Below, one piece after another: positions 61,393-64,000 of a stretch of DNA of 64,000 nt. The translations under genes were made by a program, and so were the position numbers. Each line of letters begins with the position of its first letter. The first letter of the stretch is position 1. This DNA comes from Candidatus Gastranaerophilales bacterium. GTDB lineage: Bacteria > Cyanobacteriota > Vampirovibrionia > Gastranaerophilales > Gastranaerophilaceae. Below the pieces are notes generated by a model that was given only the letters and a program-made list of their open reading frames with translations, was not told the origin of the DNA and searched no databases. Location of the stretch: contig CALVEN010000001.1 in the NCBI GenBank assembly GCA_944326585.1, forward strand, positions 1 to 64,000, in the 5' to 3' direction.

Positions 61393-61892
61393 TTAATAAC
61401 CCTCATAATTTTATTAACGACTTCATCAGGCGTTTTGTCACAGGTGTCAACGGTGAATTGAGCCTTTTCGTAATTTCCGGCGCGTTTTTTTAATATAAAA
61501 GCAATAGAATCAACAGAAAAATTTTTATGCAGAAGAGGTCTGTGGATTTCGGATTTTATACGCTGAAAAATACATCCGGGAGTTGCTTTTAAATAAATAA
61601 CAATACCGTATTTTTTAAGAATTTTTCTTGTTTCTTCATCCTCAAAAGCCCCTCCGCCAAGCGCCATAACCAAATTTTTATGACTTGTAAATTCAAAAAT
61701 TTTTAACTTTTCTATTTTTCTGAAATACTGTTCTCCGAATTCGTTAAAAATATTTGTGACAGTCATGTTTTCGGATTTTTCAAGTTCTTTATCAATATCA
61801 ATAAAATCATATCCGATTTTTTTTGCCAAAAGCTCACCTGCGGTAGTTTTTCCGCACCCCATCATTCCCGTTAAAACAATTAAACTCTTCAT
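61389..61892 (-). CDS. aroK: Shikimate kinase
   Basis: 167 residues. The P-loop is GMMGCGKTTAG near residues 8-18, shikimate is bound by the FIDIDKELE Asp and ALGGGAF, and the LID Arg is in EIHRPLL. It makes shikimate 3-phosphate. On the minus strand TAAAAT ends 6 nt before ATG without Shine-Dalgarno. Divergent to der, whose promoter has the same geometry. Confidence 0.96.
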   Translation of the reverse strand: MKSLIVLTGMMGCGKTTAGELLAKKIGYDFIDIDKELEKSENMTVTNIFNEFGEQYFRKIEKLKIFEFTSHKNLVMALGGGAFEDEETRKILKKYGIVIYLKATPGCIFQRIKSEIHRPLLHKNFSVDSIAFILKKRAGNYEKAQFTVDTCDKTPDEVVNKIMRVIK

Positions 61893-61928
61893 GGTGTAAT
61901 TTTAACATAAACATGGTATACTAAGTTT

Positions 61929-63257
61929 ATGAAAAGAAAACCAATAGTAGCAATAGTCGGTCGTCCGAATGTCGGAAAATCAACCTTTGTAAATCGTCTT
62001 GTCGGCGCAAGAAACTCAATAGTAGACGATTTGCCTGGTGTTACCCGTGACAGGATTTATTTTGATGTAGAATGGCAGAATAAAGTTTTCACCTGTATTG
62101 ATACCGGCGGAATTGTTCCCGGAGATGAAGATGAAATTATGCTTTCTATTTTTGATCAGGCAAAAATAGCTTGTGATGAAGCGGATAAAATAATTTTTCT
62201 TGTTGACGGAAAAGAAGGTGTTAATCCTGTTGATTATGATATTGCAAATATTTTAAGACAAACCGACAAACCGGTTTTTCTTGCGGTAAATAAGCTTGAT
62301 AACCCGAATTCACAATATATGACAAGTGATTTTTATTCACTTGCAATAGGGGAACCTATAGGAATTTCAGCATTACATGGTTCCGGCGGTGTGGGGGATT
62401 TGTTAGATCTTATAACAGAAGATTTTGAGATTGACGAAAACCCTGAAAAAGACGAAACAATAAAGATAGCAATAGTCGGCAGACCAAATGCCGGTAAATC
62501 TTCAATTGTTAATGCATTGTTGAATGAAGAAAGAGTTATAGTTTCCGATATATCAGGAACAACAAGGGACAGTATTGATGCAAAGATTAATTATAAAGAC
62601 AAAGAATTTGTAATAGTTGACACAGCAGGCATCAGAAAGAAATCAAAAGTCGATTGGGGTGTGGAAAAATTTGCGGTCGACAGAGCCATCCGCTCAATTC
62701 GGGATTGTGATGTTGCAGTTCTTGTAATTGACGCTACTCAGGGAATTTCTGATCAGGATAAAAAGATTTCATCAATCATAACGGATGCAGGGAAAGGTTT
62801 GATTGTTGCTATTAACAAATGGGATTTGATAGAAGACAAAAAATCAAATACCATTAATCAGTTTGATAAAAAACTTGCAAACGATATACCTTTTTTGGAC
62901 TTTGCACCGAAAATTTATATCAGTGCTGTAACCAAACAAAGGTTAAATCAGATTTTCGAAAAGGCGCAGGAAGTTTATGAGCAGTCTACAAAAAGAGTTT
63001 CAACAGGTTTGTTGAATAAGATTGTGAACGAAGCCTATACTCTTAATCCGCCGCAAAGTGTTAAAAATAAACGATTGAAGATTTTATATTCAACACAGAT
63101 TAATGTTCAACCTCCGACATTTATAATTTTTGCGAACAATGCTGACTTATTAAAAGATCATTATAAGCGTTATTTAGAAAACAAATTGCGCGAGGCGTTC
63201 GGATTTTTCGGGACACCGATAAGGATTTCCGTCAGGGAACGAAAAAATAAAAATTAA
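61929..63257 (+). CDS. der: Ribosome assembly GTPase Der
   Basis: 442 residues with two tandem G domains (GRPNVGKST near residue 11 and GRPNAGKSS near 185, each with DTGG/DTAG and NKLD/NKWD) and a C-terminal KH-like domain. It is needed for 50S assembly. An extended TGGTATACT (TATACT at 61917-61922) ends 6 nt before ATG; no Shine-Dalgarno. Predicted leaderless. Confidence 0.97.
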   Translation: MKRKPIVAIVGRPNVGKSTFVNRLVGARNSIVDDLPGVTRDRIYFDVEWQNKVFTCIDTGGIVPGDEDEIMLSIFDQAKIACDEADKIIFLVDGKEGVNPVDYDIANILRQTDKPVFLAVNKLDNPNSQYMTSDFYSLAIGEPIGISALHGSGGVGDLLDLITEDFEIDENPEKDETIKIAIVGRPNAGKSSIVNALLNEERVIVSDISGTTRDSIDAKINYKDKEFVIVDTAGIRKKSKVDWGVEKFAVDRAIRSIRDCDVAVLVIDATQGISDQDKKISSIITDAGKGLIVAINKWDLIEDKKSNTINQFDKKLANDIPFLDFAPKIYISAVTKQRLNQIFEKAQEVYEQSTKRVSTGLLNKIVNEAYTLNPPQSVKNKRLKILYSTQINVQPPTFIIFANNADLLKDHYKRYLENKLREAFGFFGTPIRISVRERKNKN

Positions 63258-63649
63258 GGTGTTGTTTTGCGTTTAAACAATCCGATAAAAGTATTCCAGC
63301 CTTTTTGAATACCGCTCCATGCTTTTTTTGGTAAATCTTTTATATTTGTCCATGTAATTTTTGTTATAAAATTTTTAACACATTTAAGTTTTGATGCGCC
63401 AAAAATCAATCCTGCAGCTGCCATAAGACCAAAGAGCCATTTTTTCCAGGCAGGGTTTCCTGTTTTTGGTTTACTCGGCTTAAATTCATCTTTTTTGGGT
63501 TGAGTATTCATTTGAGGCAGCGAGTCAGGAAGAGTTTCCAATGCCGGATGCCCGTAATACCTCGGTTGAGTTCCCATAACATATGCCGGTGCATCAAATC
63601 CTATTACACCTGCTGAAGCTAATGCGTCAAAATCATTTATCCAGGACAT
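63254..63649 (-). CDS. Hypothetical membrane-anchored protein
   Basis: 131 residues from ATG at 63649 (AGGAG 6 nt before). The N-terminal half is polar (MSWINDFDALASAGVIGFDA, YYGHPALETLPDSLPQ); a hydrophobic stretch WLFGLMAAAGLIFGASKL follows near residue 75 and the tail is basic. The longer frame upstream is rejected. It overlaps der by 4 bp (convergent). Function unknown. Confidence 0.7.
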   Translation of the reverse strand: MSWINDFDALASAGVIGFDAPAYVMGTQPRYYGHPALETLPDSLPQMNTQPKKDEFKPSKPKTGNPAWKKWLFGLMAAAGLIFGASKLKCVKNFITKITWTNIKDLPKKAWSGIQKGWNTFIGLFKRKTTP

Positions 63650-63772
63650 ACCTACTCCTTTATATGTATATAAAGTTTTTTTCATCAAAAAAATTGCCTT
63701 TTGAAAAAAAATTGTAACTTTTTTGTGATATAATCAATGGAGAAACCCTTTTTGGAACGGAAGGAACAGTAA

Positions 63773-64000
<228 letters not shown>

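Overview
The window looks like AT-rich chromosomal DNA from a Gram-negative bacterium. It encodes a TolC-type outer-membrane channel, a LolA-like carrier, an OmpH/Skp-like chaperone and lipid A/phospholipid-type acyltransferases. The prepilin start FTLAEVLITLAIVGIVAAM, oriC placed beside dnaN, and many small signal-peptide or unassigned proteins suggest a non-photosynthetic gut relative of Cyanobacteria (Vampirovibrionia/Melainabacteria, order Gastranaerophilales). That placement is inference; no rRNA gene is present to confirm it.

Layout. 1-0.4 kb: a 140-bp-period repeat ending in tRNA-Arg(TCT). 0.4-11 kb: mixed genes, including an esterase/cupin pair, a 10-TM metal-exporter-like permease, an alcohol dehydrogenase, a MurF-like ligase with a partner, a diguanylate cyclase and mini-RNase III. 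11.9-23.1 kb: two divergent operons with almost the whole enzyme set of an aryl-polyene/flexirubin-type pathway: an AMP ligase fused to a dehydratase, two ACPs, a ketoreductase, a second dehydratase, two full ketosynthases and one ketosynthase-like chain-length factor, a thioesterase, two acyltransferases, a LolA-like carrier and an MMPL exporter. No aryl-acid-forming enzyme is seen. A Sfp-type phosphopantetheinyl transferase that could prime the ACPs lies at 39.3-39.9 kb.

23-33 kb: a membrane acyltransferase whose reading frame runs through tRNA-Ala(GGC), an EndoQ-UvrD fusion, a CoA-transferase pair and a group of exported proteins. 31.5-37 kb: an EmrAB-TolC-type efflux set arranged around a MarR gene and a perfect 24-bp palindrome. 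37-46 kb: a sugar porter, a radical SAM protein, the PPTase, a histidine kinase, prmC, bioD and lepA, plus a hairpin-rich 500-bp gap. 46-58 kb: exported or surface-type small proteins, pgk, recJ, aroC and a frameshifted pilin-like gene. 58-64 kb: dnaN, a probable oriC with repeated TTTTCTACA boxes, aroB/aroK, der and the start of metG.

Two start modes are visible. Many cytosolic and housekeeping genes have a -10 hexamer ending only 6-8 nt before the ATG and no Shine-Dalgarno sequence, so their mRNAs should be leaderless. Most exported proteins have a clear AGGAG-type site. Coordinates below use starts chosen on this basis, so several are shorter than the longest open frame. All function calls come from reading motifs by eye; no database search was run.
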